A DNA stretch of 64,000 nucleotides from a bacterium (GTDB lineage Bacteria > Hinthialibacterota > Hinthialibacteria > H5-UNCL2): assembly GCA_015075175.1 (NCBI GenBank), contig JABTUV010000005.1, positions 295,820-359,819 of the forward strand. Direction: 5' to 3'. The notes under the pieces were generated by a model, which saw only the letters and a program-made list of their open reading frames with translations, was not told where the DNA came from and did not search any database. Every line of letters begins with the position of its first letter. Position 1 is the stretch's first letter. The position numbers were made by a program, and so were the translations under genes. Shown piece by piece: positions 1-9,127 of the stretch.

Positions 1-58
1 TCTGGAAGAGCACGGCCGGCCGGTCATGGTCTCCAATCCGGACTGGAGGCAGCCGTGA
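1..58 (+). CDS. 3' end of an upstream gene (partial)
   Basis: A frame entering from the left edge (codons from base 2) ends in ...SNPDWRQP and a TGA at 56-58. That stop overlaps the GTG start of the next gene (GTGA). Four-base stop/start overlaps recur at true gene junctions in this window, so this is probably the C-terminus of a gene co-transcribed with the GntR regulator. Eighteen residues are too few to name a family. Confidence 0.4.
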   Translation, partial: LEEHGRPVMVSNPDWRQP

Positions 59-805
59 AGAAATCGGCGCACAATCTGAGCCAGTACACGCTGGACCCGA
101 CGAGCAAGATTCCGCTGTATTTTCAACTGGAGGAGATTCTGCGGCGGTTGATCGCGCAGGGGGAGTTCGCGGCCGGGGAACTGCTGCCCAGCGAAGCGGA
201 GTTGCAGAAGATTTTCGGTGTCGCGCATCACGGTGCGACAGTCGCTGGGGAACCTGGAGCGGGACGGGTTGATCGTGCGGCGGCGGGCCAAGGGGACGCG
301 GGTGGCGGAGCCGCGCATCGAGGCGGACCTGGAGCAGATTCGCTCGTTTGACAGCGACATGCGGGCGCAGGGCCACGAGCCGGTGACGCTGGCCTACGAG
401 ATCGGGGTCGTGCCCAGCGAGGAGGCGGTCGCGCGGGCGTTGGGATGCGGGGTGGGCGACAGCGTCTACCGCCTTCTGCGCCTGCGGGGGACGGCCGACC
501 GGCCGATCGGCTGGTTCGAGACCCACCTGCCCGCGCGCCTGCGCCTGGACCTGGCGGGGGACTATTCCGGCTCGCTGTATGCGCTTTTGGAGAACCGGTA
601 CGGCGCTCCCGTGGTCCTGGTGGATGAATCGCTGGAGGCGACCGGCGCGCCGCCCGAGCTGGCCCACAAGCTGGGCCTCTCCGCCGGTGATCCCGTACTC
701 AAGCAGGTTCGCACGGGATACGATCATAACCGCCAGCCGATCGAGTACACCGTCGTGCATTTCCGCGGGGATATTTACCGCTACCGCTACCGGCATCATC
801 GCTGA
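55..805 (+). CDS. GntR/HutC-family transcriptional regulator (one frameshift)
   Basis: A winged-helix GntR domain (PLYFQLEEILRRLI, then LPSEAELQKIFGV) continues after a frameshift as SRITVRQSLGNLERDGL. A UTRA-type ligand-binding domain follows (about residues 90-245, with GWFETHLPARL and YRYRYRHHR at the end). The two frames join inside the recognition helix at 219-221, where family members read FGVSRITVR. One base too many or two too few explains the break. HutC-type regulators usually sense a sugar, amino acid or their phosphates and repress nearby catabolic genes. The PfkB kinase at 1903 and the overlapping upstream gene are plausible targets (inference). GTG start overlapping the upstream stop. 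Confidence 0.8.
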
Positions 806-879
806 GGGTTGCAGGCCGGGGTTACGGCCGCAGGGCAGAAGAAACCGTCCGGTACATCCCGCCAGCCCGTCCGAGACGC

Positions 880-1689
880 CTATCCCGTCTTTGCCCGCGT
901 CCAGAGTACCCAATCCTCGCGGGCGACGGGCAGGGGGATGACCTCGCCCGGGGAGGCGAACTGGGGGGACTGGAAGCCCGCTTCTGCGAGCAGTCTTCCC
1001 AGCTCGGCGTTGCCATACATGCGCAGGCGGGTGCACGTGCGGGCGACAGTGCGGCCTTCGGCGTCGGTCACCTCCCAGATGAACGACAGCTTGTCGTCCC
1101 AGGCCTCGCCGAAGACGTAACGCCGCACGATGCGATAGGTAGTCGCGTCGCGCTGGATGTGTCGGGCCGCGAAGTTGGGCGACTCGCGCAGGCTGGGATG
1201 GCGGAGATTCTTCATCTGCAAGATCAGCACGCCGCCGTTTAGCACCTGCCGGATGTGGACGAGGAAGGCCCGGGCGGAGTCGTCGTCCAGCAGGTGGGGA
1301 AAGGTATTGCCCAGGCAGAGGGCGGCATGGAAAGGCTCGGTCTCTTCGGGGAAGGGACCCTGGGCGGGATTCCAGAGGAGGAAGCGAGGGGCGGGGGCGA
1401 TGCGGTGGCCGGCGGCGCGGGCGCGGGCGAGCATGGCCTCGGACAGGTCGATGCCGACGACCTGGAAGCCCTGCGCGGCCAGCGCCCAGCTCTGGCGACC
1501 GCTGCCGCAGGCCACGTCCAGGACGCGGCGGGCGCCATGACCGCGCAGGAATCCCGACAGCGTGGGGATTTCGCGCGCCAGCCGCGCGGGCCAATCGATC
1601 ATGCTGTCGTACCAGTCCGCCAGCCGGGCGTAGAAGACCTCGGGCGGCTCGTGGGGTACGTAGGACTTGGGCAGGTCGGGGTCGTGCAT
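880..1689 (-). CDS. SAM-dependent class I methyltransferase
   Basis: 269 aa. The start at 1689 (MHDPDLPKSY) is preferred over upstream codons of the same frame because the extra N-terminus is translated repeat DNA. The SAM-binding motif I is DVACGSGR at residues 58-65, followed by an acidic strand end (VVGIDLSEAML) and LCLGNTFPHLL as motif IV. It is a cytosolic small-molecule-type methyltransferase; no extra domain indicates the substrate. It is convergent with the GntR gene and divergent from the PfkB kinase. The specific substrate is unknown. Confidence 0.82.
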   Translation of the reverse strand: MHDPDLPKSYVPHEPPEVFYARLADWYDSMIDWPARLAREIPTLSGFLRGHGARRVLDVACGSGRQSWALAAQGFQVVGIDLSEAMLARARAAGHRIAPAPRFLLWNPAQGPFPEETEPFHAALCLGNTFPHLLDDDSARAFLVHIRQVLNGGVLILQMKNLRHPSLRESPNFAARHIQRDATTYRIVRRYVFGEAWDDKLSFIWEVTDAEGRTVARTCTRLRMYGNAELGRLLAEAGFQSPQFASPGEVIPLPVAREDWVLWTRAKTG

Positions 1690-1810
1690 GGTTCCAGTGT
1701 GCCACAGATCGGCGCCTCTTGCATGAAGAAACCGACTATCGCGGGGGGGCGGGCCGGGGTTAGGATGGAGCGTTGCCAAGGCCGTCGCGAGGGGAATTGC
1801 AGCGATTCGA

Positions 1811-1854
1811 CCGTCCTCTCGATACGCCGGAGTACCGGCTACTCGAGGACTCGG
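1811..1854. repeat. Family B hairpin repeat
   Basis: One copy of the B hairpin: TCCTCTCGA pairs with TCGAGGA around an inner GAGTA..TACTC stem. It lies in the divergent gap between the methyltransferase and the PfkB kinase and would be in the kinase mRNA leader, ending about 50 bases before its ATG. Confidence 0.85.
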
Positions 1855-1902
1855 GTTTACTTTCTCTCGCAAGCCTGGCAGGGCCATTATTGAAAGCAGT
1901 GG

Positions 1903-2793
1903 ATGATGTACAGCACGCCCAAAGTCGTGGCGTTGGGAGAGGTACTCTGGGACGAGTACGGGGGCGAGGCGCGGCTGGGCGGTGCACCGGCCAATTTTGC
2001 GGTGCACGCGGCGGCGCTGGGTGCGGAAGCGCACCTAGTCAGCGCCGTGGGCGAGGACGCCCGCGGCCATGAGGCCCTGCGGCTGCTGGCCCAGCGCGGC
2101 GTCTCGACCAAGTGCATCACCCGCGATCCGGCCCATCGCACCGGGCGCGTGGAAGTGGAGCTGTCGGCGGGCATCCCGCGCTTTCGCATCATCTCCGACG
2201 TGGCCTGGGACCACATTACTTTTCAGGGACCGATGGTCGAGTTGGCTGAGGACGCCGACCTGGTTTACTTCGGCACGCTGGCGCAACGCGGCGAACCCAG
2301 CCGCACGACCTTGCGCCAGTTCCTTTCGCTCTGTCCTGCCGGCGTGCTGTGCGTGCTGGACTTGAATCTGCGCGAGCCGTTTTACGATCGTGAGGTCGTG
2401 GCGGAGTCGCTGGCGCGGGCGCATCTCGTCAAATTGAGCGAAGAGGAGCTGGCGACCTTGCGTGGATACTTTCCGGGAGAGGGGGATGAAGCCGCCTACA
2501 TCCACGGGTTGGCGGAGCGGTTCGAGCTGGAGCTGGTGGTGGTGACGCTGGGGGAGCGAGGCTGCCGAGTGCACGGGCCGGAGGGGGTGCTGGAGGCGGC
2601 CGGGGAGCGCATCGAGGTGGTGGATACGGTGGGGGCGGGGGATGCGTTCACGGCGGCCTTTGCGCTCAACTACCTGGCGGGCCATGCGCTGGCGGAGTGC
2701 GCGGCGGCGGCCAATGCGGTGGGGGCGTTTGTCGCCGGGCAGGCGGGGGCGACGCCGGCGTTGCCGGCGCGCTTCCGCTGCACGTGGGTGTAG
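1903..2793 (+). CDS. PfkB-family carbohydrate kinase (fructokinase-like)
   Basis: 296 aa, the usual PfkB length. The N-terminal substrate-side signature is GGAPANFA at 26-33. The C-terminal ATP/anion-hole signature is DTVGAGDAF at 241-249, with the catalytic base expected at D247. It phosphorylates a sugar in the cytosol; the WDEYGGEARLGGAPANFAVH start resembles bacterial fructokinases, but specificity cannot be read reliably. Tandem ATGs occur at 1903 and 1906 and neither has a good ribosome-binding site. Its TAG stop is also the first part of a D repeat (GTAGTTGCGC). Confidence 0.85.
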   Translation: MMYSTPKVVALGEVLWDEYGGEARLGGAPANFAVHAAALGAEAHLVSAVGEDARGHEALRLLAQRGVSTKCITRDPAHRTGRVEVELSAGIPRFRIISDVAWDHITFQGPMVELAEDADLVYFGTLAQRGEPSRTTLRQFLSLCPAGVLCVLDLNLREPFYDREVVAESLARAHLVKLSEEELATLRGYFPGEGDEAAYIHGLAERFELELVVVTLGERGCRVHGPEGVLEAAGERIEVVDTVGAGDAFTAAFALNYLAGHALAECAAAANAVGAFVAGQAGATPALPARFRCTWV

Positions 2794-3060
2794 TTGCGCC
2801 GCGTGCTGCGCGCGGCAGCAAGCAGCCGCAGTCCAAAAACAAGGGGGCGGAGACACGGGGGAGACGAGCAGGTTTGTTGCAGAGTGTTGAGCAGGGTTGG
2901 TCAGGATACCGCCTCCCCCGCGTCTCCGCGCCCTTGTAAGGATTTCCAGTCCGCGAGCAGGGTTGCTGCCAAGCCGTTCTCTCGATACGCGTTCTTGCGG
3001 ACGCTACTCGAGAACTCGGGTTTACTTTTTTCGCGGACGCTACGGGCGAACTCGGATCTT
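2791..3060. repeat. Intergenic repeats: family D hairpin and divergent B copy
   Basis: From the pfkB stop to about 2832 lies a GC-rich D element (TTGCGCCGCGTGCTGCGCGC then GGCAGCAAGCAGCCGCAGTC). From 2974 to 3019 lies a B copy with both arms altered in a pairing-preserving way (GTTCTCTCGA / TCGAGAAC). A partial second copy of the 3' arm follows to 3055. No gene is visible here. Confidence 0.75.
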
Positions 3061-3064
3061 GGTC

Positions 3065-6000
3065 TTACGCCGCCTTGGAACCTCCTTTGAAAACGTTCAC
3101 CAGGCTGTCCAGGAGCGAAAAGACCGCGGGCACGACGAGGAGCGTGAGGAAGGTGGAGGAGAGAAGCCCGAAGGCGATGACCGTGCCCATGGGGGCGTTG
3201 CTCTCCGCGCCCACGCCGTAACCGAGGACGACCGGCAGGGCGCCGGCCACGGTGGAAAAGGCGGTCATCAGAATGGGCCGCAATCGCACCGGGCAGGCGG
3301 TGAGCAGCGCCTCCTCTTTGTTCATGCCGCGCTCGCGCCGCAACTGGTTGGTGTAGTCGATCAATAGAATCGCGTTCTTGGTGACGATGCCGACCAAGAC
3401 GATCAGGCCGATCATGGAGAAGATGGAGAGGGTGCGTCCGGTCAGGAGCAGACCGCCGAAAGCCCCGACGACGGCGAGGGGGACGGTGAGCATGACCGTG
3501 AAGGGGTGCGTGTAGGCCTCGAACTGCGCCGCCAGCACCATGTAGGAAATGATGATGGCCAGAAAGAGGGCGAAAAAGATGCTCTCGAAGGACTCGCGCA
3601 TGACGTCGGCCATGCCGGTGAAGGCGGTGGTATAACCGGCGGGGAGTTGCATGGCGGCGACCTTCTGGTTGATGAGAGCGATGGCGTCGCCGAGTTTGGT
3701 GTCGCCTTCCAGGTTGGCCAGGAGAGTGACCTGGCGCTGGCGGGCCTCGCGGTCGATCTGGGTGGGACCGACGCCGACCTCGATCTGGGTGAGGTTGGAG
3801 AAGCGGACGAGGCCGCCGCGGGAGGAACGGACGAGGAGGCCGAGGATGGCCTCGGGCTGGTCGCGGAAGAGGCCGAGGGCGCGCACGCGCACGTCGTACT
3901 GCTCGCCGCCCTCCTCGAACTTGCCGGCGTCCACGCCGCCGACCAGGTCGCGGGTGACCTTGGCCACGTCCTCGATGGTGACGCCCATGTCGGCGGCCTT
4001 GGCGCGGTCGATGTGCACGCGCACCTCGGGTTTGCCGGACTCGTAGGTGGTGTCGAGATCGACGAAGTCGGGGTTGGCGCGAAGCTCGGCCAGGAGCTGC
4101 CGGGAGATCTCGTCCAGTTTGGCAAGGTCGGGGCCGCGGACGTTGTATTGCACCAGTTGGTTGCGCCAGCCGCCGCCGGAGATGCGGGGGATGGGGCCGA
4201 TGGAGGTCTTGATGCCGGGAATGTCGGCGAGGCGGCGGCGCAGCGCGGCCATCAGCGCGGCCTGGCTGAAGTCGCGTTGCGACTTGGGAACCAGCTTCAC
4301 GTGAATGCTGCCCTCGTCCACCTTTTCCTGGGCGCCGCCGCCGGCGCTGAGGTAGGTGTCGGTGACGGCGGGATACTGGCGGATGACGTCGTCCAGGGCG
4401 AGGAGTACCCGGCGGGTGTAGTCCAGCGAGGAACCGGTGGGGGTCTGGACGCCGACGGCGAACTCGGATTCGTCCTCCTGGGGGATGAACTCGGCGGAGA
4501 GGAGGGTGGCCGAGTAGAGGCCGGCGGCGAAGACGGCCAGGGCGATGAGGACGGTCGCCAGCGGCGCGGCCAGCGCGGCGCGCAAGAGGACGCCGTAGAC
4601 GCGCTCGATGCGCTGGAAGATGCGCTCGGAGAGATTGAAGAGGGCGTTGTGGCGCTCCTGGTGTCGCAACATGCGGCTGCAGAGCATGGGGGTGAGCGTA
4701 AGGGCGATAAAGGTGGAGATGATGATGACGTAGGCCATGGTCGTACCGAACTCGAAGAAGAACTGGCCGACCATACCGGTCATGAAGGCGACGGGCACGA
4801 ACACGGCCAAGAGCGAGAGGGAGGCGGCGATCACGGCGAAGGCGATCTGGGCGGAGCCGGAGAGGGCGGCCTCTATGGGAGATTGACCTTCCTCGATGTG
4901 TCGGTAGATGTTCTCGACCATCACGATGGCGTCGTCGATGAGGATGCCGACGGAGAGGGTGAGGGCCAGCAGTGTCATGCGATTGAGGGTGAAGCCGGAG
5001 GCATAGATGCAGGCGAAGGCGCCGATGATGGTGGTGGGAATGACGATGGCCACGACGGTCGTGGAGCGTCCGCTGCGCAGGAAGAAGAAGACCACGAGGG
5101 CGGCGAGGATGCCGCCCAGCAGGAGGTCCTCCTTGACCTTGGCGACGGACTCTTTGACGAAGTCGGAGTTGTCGGTGGCGATGATCATGGTCATGCCGTC
5201 GGGCAGTTGAGGGCGGAGGCGGGCGACTTCCTTCTGGACGCGTTCGGCGATGGCGACGATGTTGGTTCCCGACTGGCGGCGGACCTCGAGGGCGACGGCG
5301 GGGCGGCCGTTGAGGATGGCCAGGGTGCGTTCGTCGGCCAGGCCGTCCTCGACGCGGGCCACGTCGGAGAGAAGAATATCGACGCCGTCGCGATGGGCGA
5401 GGACGATCTTCTCGAAGTCCTCGACCTTCTTGATTTTGGCCTGGGTTTTGACGACGAGCTGCGGGGCCGGTCTCAATGCGCCCGCCGGGGATTTCGACGT
5501 TCTGTTTTCGAGGGCGTCCACCACGTCCTGGACGGCCAGGTAGCGCCTTCCAGGCGCGCCGGATCCACCCAGACGCGGATTTCGCGCTCGCGTCCGCCCA
5601 GGATCTTGACCCCGCCGACCCCGGAGACCTGCCGCAGGCGTTCCTTGATCACGTCGTCGGCGTAGTCGGTCAACTGGCGGATGGGATAGCCCTCGCCCGA
5701 CAGGACCACGGTGATGATGGGCATGGAGTCGAGGTCCATTTTCTCGACGATGGGGGTTCGATCTCGCGGGCAGGTCGGCGCGGGCCACGGCCACCTTGTC
5801 GCGCACCTCCTGCGCCTTCACGTCCAGGTCCTCTTCCGCTCTGGAGCTCGATGACGACCAGTGATACGCCCTCGCTGGACTGCGAGTTGAGCCGCTTGAT
5901 GCCGGAGATGGTGTTGACGTGCTCCTCGATTACGTCGGTCAGCGTGGTCTCGACCGTCTCCGGGTCGGCGCCTTCCAGGATGGTGGTAATGGTGACGATG

Positions 6001-6128
6001 GGGAACTCGACGTCGGGGAAGAGGTCAACGCCCAGCCGGTTGTAGGAGACGAGGCCGAAGACCACGATGCTGCCGGTCATCATGGTCGCAAGGACGGGCC
6101 GGCGGATGGAGAGGTCGGAGAGGAACAT
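3065..6128 (-). CDS. RND-family efflux transporter, inner-membrane pump (AcrB/HAE1 type; frameshifted 5' part)
   Basis: Joining frames gives about 1020 aa, typical for AcrB-like proton-driven pumps. The N-terminus is MFLSDLSIRRPVLATMMTG; later come the large periplasmic porter loops and two sets of membrane helices (for example GILAALVVFFFLRSG, and FSMIGLIVLVGIVTKNAILL near the C-terminus). The 3065-5460 part is uninterrupted. Between about 5460 and 5850 at least six single-base changes break the frame, yet family motifs are readable when frames are joined (SEEDLDVKAQEVRDKV, REIEPPIVEKMDLD, NVEIPGGRIETG). It is the last gene of a minus-strand tetR-MFP-RND operon and should work with the periplasmic adaptor; no outer-membrane channel gene is present. 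Either a recent pseudogene or local sequence error, the latter more likely. Confidence 0.85.
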
Positions 6129-6470
6129 GAGTTTCAGGGATGCTCGCGTCTTATGTCAATCTTACTCTTAATCTTACTCTTGCTCTTAATCTTAATCGGG
6201 TGGGGCGGGTATTTTAACCCGACACACAGGCAGGAATGCCTGTGCCACCCTTCATGCCAGGGACAGGCCCTCACGAGGCTTCGGCTCACCCGTAGAGGAT
6301 CAAGAACCGAGGCCGTTCCGAAGGCGGCCTGGGGGGACCGAGGCCGTCCTCTCGATACGCGGCGCGAAGTTGTATCTCGCATCTGAAGTCGGTATCCCGG
6401 CGCGCCGCTACTCGAGGACTCGGTTTTTCTATTCTCTCGACATGTCCGGGACCACCCATTTTCGGAGCAG
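6129..6470. repeat. Intergenic repeat cluster (families F, M, B)
   Basis: The gap between the RND and adaptor genes holds an F tract of TCTTAATCTTACTC-type runs (about 6148-6198), a short hairpin ACAGGCAGGAATGCCTGTG (6221-6240) and a B copy (6344-6423) whose loop is enlarged by about 36 bases. An intergenic gap of this size inside an efflux operon is unusual. Confidence 0.75.
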
Positions 6471-6537
6471 GCGCCGATTTTGGCGAGACAGCTCGCACAG
6501 GTCGCGGGAGGGTCGCTCAAAATTGGTGACTGTCCCC
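6471..6537. repeat. Family A inverted repeat overlapping the adaptor gene 3' end
   Basis: The arms GCGCCGATTTTGG and CAAAATTGGTGACTGTCCCC are inverted. The right arm is read on the minus strand as the last codons and TGA stop of the membrane-fusion gene. Confidence 0.8.
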
Positions 6538-7830
6538 TTCCGTTGCAGGTTGAACTTTCTGGCCCTCGATCAGCGGGAGGGCGCCGTCGGCGACGATGCG
6601 TTGGCCGGGGGGAACTCCCGTAGCTATCTCGATGAAACCGGCTGCGTCCAGGAGACCGGTCGCCACGATGGTGGGATGGACCAGATTGTCGTCGTCCAGG
6701 ACGAAAAGCATGGCGCGATTGTGGTTGTCGACGCCGGGACCTTCGCCGTCGGAGATGAGATAGCGGAGGGCCTGGCGCGGGACGGCGGGGACGCGCTCAC
6801 GCCGGTCCAGAGCCAGCGTGCCGCGGATGAAAAGGCCGGCCCGCAGCGCGCCCTCCGGGTTGGCGACTTCGGCCTTGATGACGAACGAACGCACCGTTTC
6901 TTCCGCCGCCGGATTGACGGCGACGACGGTGGCGGGCACGATCCGGCCGGTACTGGTAATCTCGACGGTTCCGCGCGTGCCGACGGAGAGGTAGGGCATG
7001 AGCGTTTCGGAAATCAGGAAATAGGCCTCCAGGGTGGAGATGTCGGAGATTTCCAGGATGTCCGTACCCATCTGAGCGTTGACCTGCTCGCCGACCTCGG
7101 CGAACTTGGCGGTAATGGCGGCGGTGTAGGGGGCGGTGATGGTCGTGTCGGCGAGTTTGCGGCGGGCCTCGGCGAGGGCGGCGGAGGCGGTGTTGACGCG
7201 CGCGCGGGCGATGGCGATTTCCTCTCGCGTGGGGCCGGCGGTGGATTCCTGCAGTCGGGCCTGGGCGGCGGCGAGCGCCGCCTGGGCGCGGCGGTATTCC
7301 TCTTGGGCGCGGTCGAAGTCGGTTCGGGCCAGGCCGCCCTCGCGGAAGAGGTCCCCTTTGCGTCTAAAGTCGTTTTCGGCGCGGGCGAGAGCGGCGGAGG
7401 CTTCGTCCACCGCCGCCTCCAAGGCGGCGACTTCCTCGCTGCGCTTCCAGGCCAGGAGGTCGGCCAATTGCGCCTCGGCCATCGCCAGTTCCGCCTCCTT
7501 CTGGGCGACTTCGTTCTCGAACTCGGTGCGGCGCAATTGCACCAGCACGTCGCCCTTTTGCACCACGTCGCCGATGTCTACCGGCAGGGCGACGATCTGG
7601 CCGGTGACGTGGGGTTGGATGCGGGTGCGCTTGCCTGCGCGAAGAGAGCCTGTGCCGGTGATGGTGCGCTCAAAGTCGCGCTCGACCACGGTGGTCACGG
7701 GAACTGTGACGGTTTTCCCGGCCTGCGAGGCCTCGAACCGGTCCAGCGAAGAGGCTTGTCCGTCGCAGCCGGACAGGAGGGGCAACGAGGCGGCCAACAC
7801 CAAGGCAAGCGGGAGGGCGAGCTTCTTCAT
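6517..7830 (-). CDS. RND efflux periplasmic adaptor (membrane fusion protein, HlyD/AcrA family)
   Basis: 437 aa. It starts with a lipoprotein signal (MKKLALPLALVLAASLPLLS, then GC; lipidation Cys at 22). A lipoyl/barrel half-motif follows (VTGQIVALPVDIGDVVQKGD), then a long helical hairpin rich in EAELAMAEAQL-type heptads (about 135-235), the second barrel half (DTTITAPYTAAITAKFAEVG) and a beta-barrel. It links the inner-membrane RND pump to an outer-membrane channel. The ATG overlaps the TGA of the upstream TetR gene (ATGA), so the two are translationally coupled. The C-terminal residues GDSHQF and the stop are encoded by a family A repeat. Confidence 0.93.
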   Translation of the reverse strand: MKKLALPLALVLAASLPLLSGCDGQASSLDRFEASQAGKTVTVPVTTVVERDFERTITGTGSLRAGKRTRIQPHVTGQIVALPVDIGDVVQKGDVLVQLRRTEFENEVAQKEAELAMAEAQLADLLAWKRSEEVAALEAAVDEASAALARAENDFRRKGDLFREGGLARTDFDRAQEEYRRAQAALAAAQARLQESTAGPTREEIAIARARVNTASAALAEARRKLADTTITAPYTAAITAKFAEVGEQVNAQMGTDILEISDISTLEAYFLISETLMPYLSVGTRGTVEITSTGRIVPATVVAVNPAAEETVRSFVIKAEVANPEGALRAGLFIRGTLALDRRERVPAVPRQALRYLISDGEGPGVDNHNRAMLFVLDDDNLVHPTIVATGLLDAAGFIEIATGVPPGQRIVADGALPLIEGQKVQPATEGDSHQF

Positions 7831-8450
7831 GACAGTACGCCCTTGAGAAACACGTTGATGACGGCGGCCTCGTCCTCGGGATTGCGCGAGGCGGAGAGGT
7901 CGCGCGAGAGGAAGGTGAGGTAGCCGCGGACGTGGCCCTCCAGGAGGTGGGTCAGGAGTACCGGGCCGACGGGGCGGAACTCGCCCGCGTGGATGCCGCG
8001 CTCGAACTCCTCGGCCACGGTAAATAGAAAAGCCTGGTAGCGCGCGCGCAGCTCGGGCGAGATGCCGGGGCTGGCCCCCAGCATTCCCCCCATGACTTCG
8101 ACGAACAGGATACGGTAGAAGCAGGGCTTTTCCCAGAAGATGTCGATGCGGGACTGGACGTAGTTGGCGATGCGGGCGCGGCTGGACTCGCCGGTGGCAA
8201 GGGCGGCGCGGACTCGCGGCTCGAGGGCGTCGGCGTTTTGCAGGAGCACGGCCATGTAGAGCTCTTCCTTGCTCTTGAAGAACTTGTAGAGGGAGCCGAC
8301 GGCGAACTCGGCGCGGCGGGCGACTTCTTCCATGGTGGTGGCGAAATACCCCTTCTCGCCGAAGAGGTCCTCGGCGACGGCGAGGATTTCGCCGCGATGG
8401 CGGTTGGCTTCGCGCTCGCGACGCGTGGGCTGTTCAGTCGGACGATTCAT
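7827..8450 (-). CDS. TetR/AcrR-family transcriptional repressor
   Basis: 207 aa. The N-terminal helix-turn-helix spans about 20-65 (ILAVAEDLFGEKGYFATTME, AEFAVGSLYKFFKSKEELY), followed by an all-helical ligand domain. The start at 8450 (MNRPTEQ) has a GAAGG ribosome-binding site; the longer in-frame version would run through the promoter. As first gene of the tetR-MFP-RND operon it most likely represses its own operon and is released by a pump substrate. Its stop overlaps the adaptor start. The operator is probably one of the palindromes just upstream. Confidence 0.93.
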   Translation of the reverse strand: MNRPTEQPTRREREANRHRGEILAVAEDLFGEKGYFATTMEEVARRAEFAVGSLYKFFKSKEELYMAVLLQNADALEPRVRAALATGESSRARIANYVQSRIDIFWEKPCFYRILFVEVMGGMLGASPGISPELRARYQAFLFTVAEEFERGIHAGEFRPVGPVLLTHLLEGHVRGYLTFLSRDLSASRNPEDEAAVINVFLKGVLS

Positions 8451-8468
8451 CGGATCGCCTTCAAAAAA

Positions 8469-8512
8469 TGAATCATCGTTCACAATATGAGCGCATATTT
8501 CGGCCTTGTCAA
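8469..8512 (-). promoter_or_regulatory. Promoter and candidate TetR operator of the efflux operon
   Basis: On the minus strand a perfect -35 TTGACA (8507-8512) is followed after 17 bases by CATATT (8484-8489), 4/6 to the -10 consensus. Two dyads overlap this region: ATATG-AGCG-CATAT (8485-8498), over the -10 box, and TGAA..AT..TTCA (8469-8482), between the -10 box and the start codon. This placement is what autorepression would need. Confidence 0.6.
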
Positions 8513-8627
8513 GAACAATCAACGTGGAGGACTATGGTCGCACATAAAGAATTATTACGTAATATAAGTACGTATGCCGTAACATAATGTTGGAGGCGTG
8601 CCCATATCCGAGCGGCGTAACAGGCCA

Positions 8628-8656
8628 TTGACTTGGTGGGGCGATATCCATAAACT
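8628..8656 (+). promoter_or_regulatory. Sigma-70-type promoter upstream of the NifU-like gene
   Basis: TTGACT at 8628-8633, a 17-base spacer and TAAACT at 8651-8656 (4/6 matches to TATAAT). It lies 55 bases before the ATG at 8711. The preceding 8530-8620 stretch is AT-rich with ATTACGTAAT palindromes but holds no gene. Confidence 0.5.
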
Positions 8657-8710
8657 GAACGCCGGCAGGCGCAACTTGCGTCGAATCAAGGTCTGAACCG
8701 GGGTGGTGAT

Positions 8711-9085
8711 ATGGATTTCGTCAAGTTCAAGGCGATCGCGGAGAATGCGCCCAATCGGGGTGAGTTGGCGGAGTACGACGCCGTGGGCGAGTACACCAAC
8801 TCGGGCTGCGGGGACCGCTATCGCATCTTCCTGAAGATGGACGGGGAGCGGATCGCGGAGGCGTCGTTCACAACGACCGGGTGCAGTTTCGGGCTGGCGG
8901 CGCTGTCGCTGGTGACGGGATTGGCGAAGGGGCGCACGCTGGAGGAGGCGCTGGCGATCACGCCGGAGGAGATCGAGGCGGGGGTGGATGGATTTCCACC
9001 GCGGCGCACGAATTACCTGGTGCAGGCCAAGGAGGCGCTGGAGGTGGCGATACAGGCGGTGCGGGAGCGGCGGGTGGAGAGATAG
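8711..9085 (+). CDS. NifU/IscU-like iron-sulfur scaffold domain protein
   Basis: 124 aa, covering one NifU_N domain. SGCGDRYRIFLK supplies the first Cys (C33) with the conserved Asp two residues on (D35). FTTTGCSFGLAALSLVTGLA supplies the second (C58). The third cluster-ligand Cys of IscU (in HCSIL) is absent: the aligned region reads RRTNYLVQAKEAL. IscU-type proteins assemble Fe-S clusters in the cytosol; loss of one ligand suggests a modified or storage/transfer role, or a relative with another function. It stands alone, without iscS, sufB or ferredoxin neighbours, behind its own promoter. Confidence 0.75.
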   Translation: MDFVKFKAIAENAPNRGELAEYDAVGEYTNSGCGDRYRIFLKMDGERIAEASFTTTGCSFGLAALSLVTGLAKGRTLEEALAITPEEIEAGVDGFPPRRTNYLVQAKEALEVAIQAVRERRVER

Positions 9086-9127
9086 GACGCGTGGGACGTA
9101 TGGGACCCATTCTGCTACAGTGCTTTC

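Noticed and set aside
1690..2034. N-terminal extension of the methyltransferase frame
   Set aside because: It translates the B repeat and runs into the divergent kinase gene; ATG 1689 gives a normal methyltransferase.
3506..5665. Plus-strand open frame of about 720 codons opposite the RND gene
   Set aside because: Gly/Asp/Val-rich shadow of codon bias; the minus-strand pump motifs are unmistakable.
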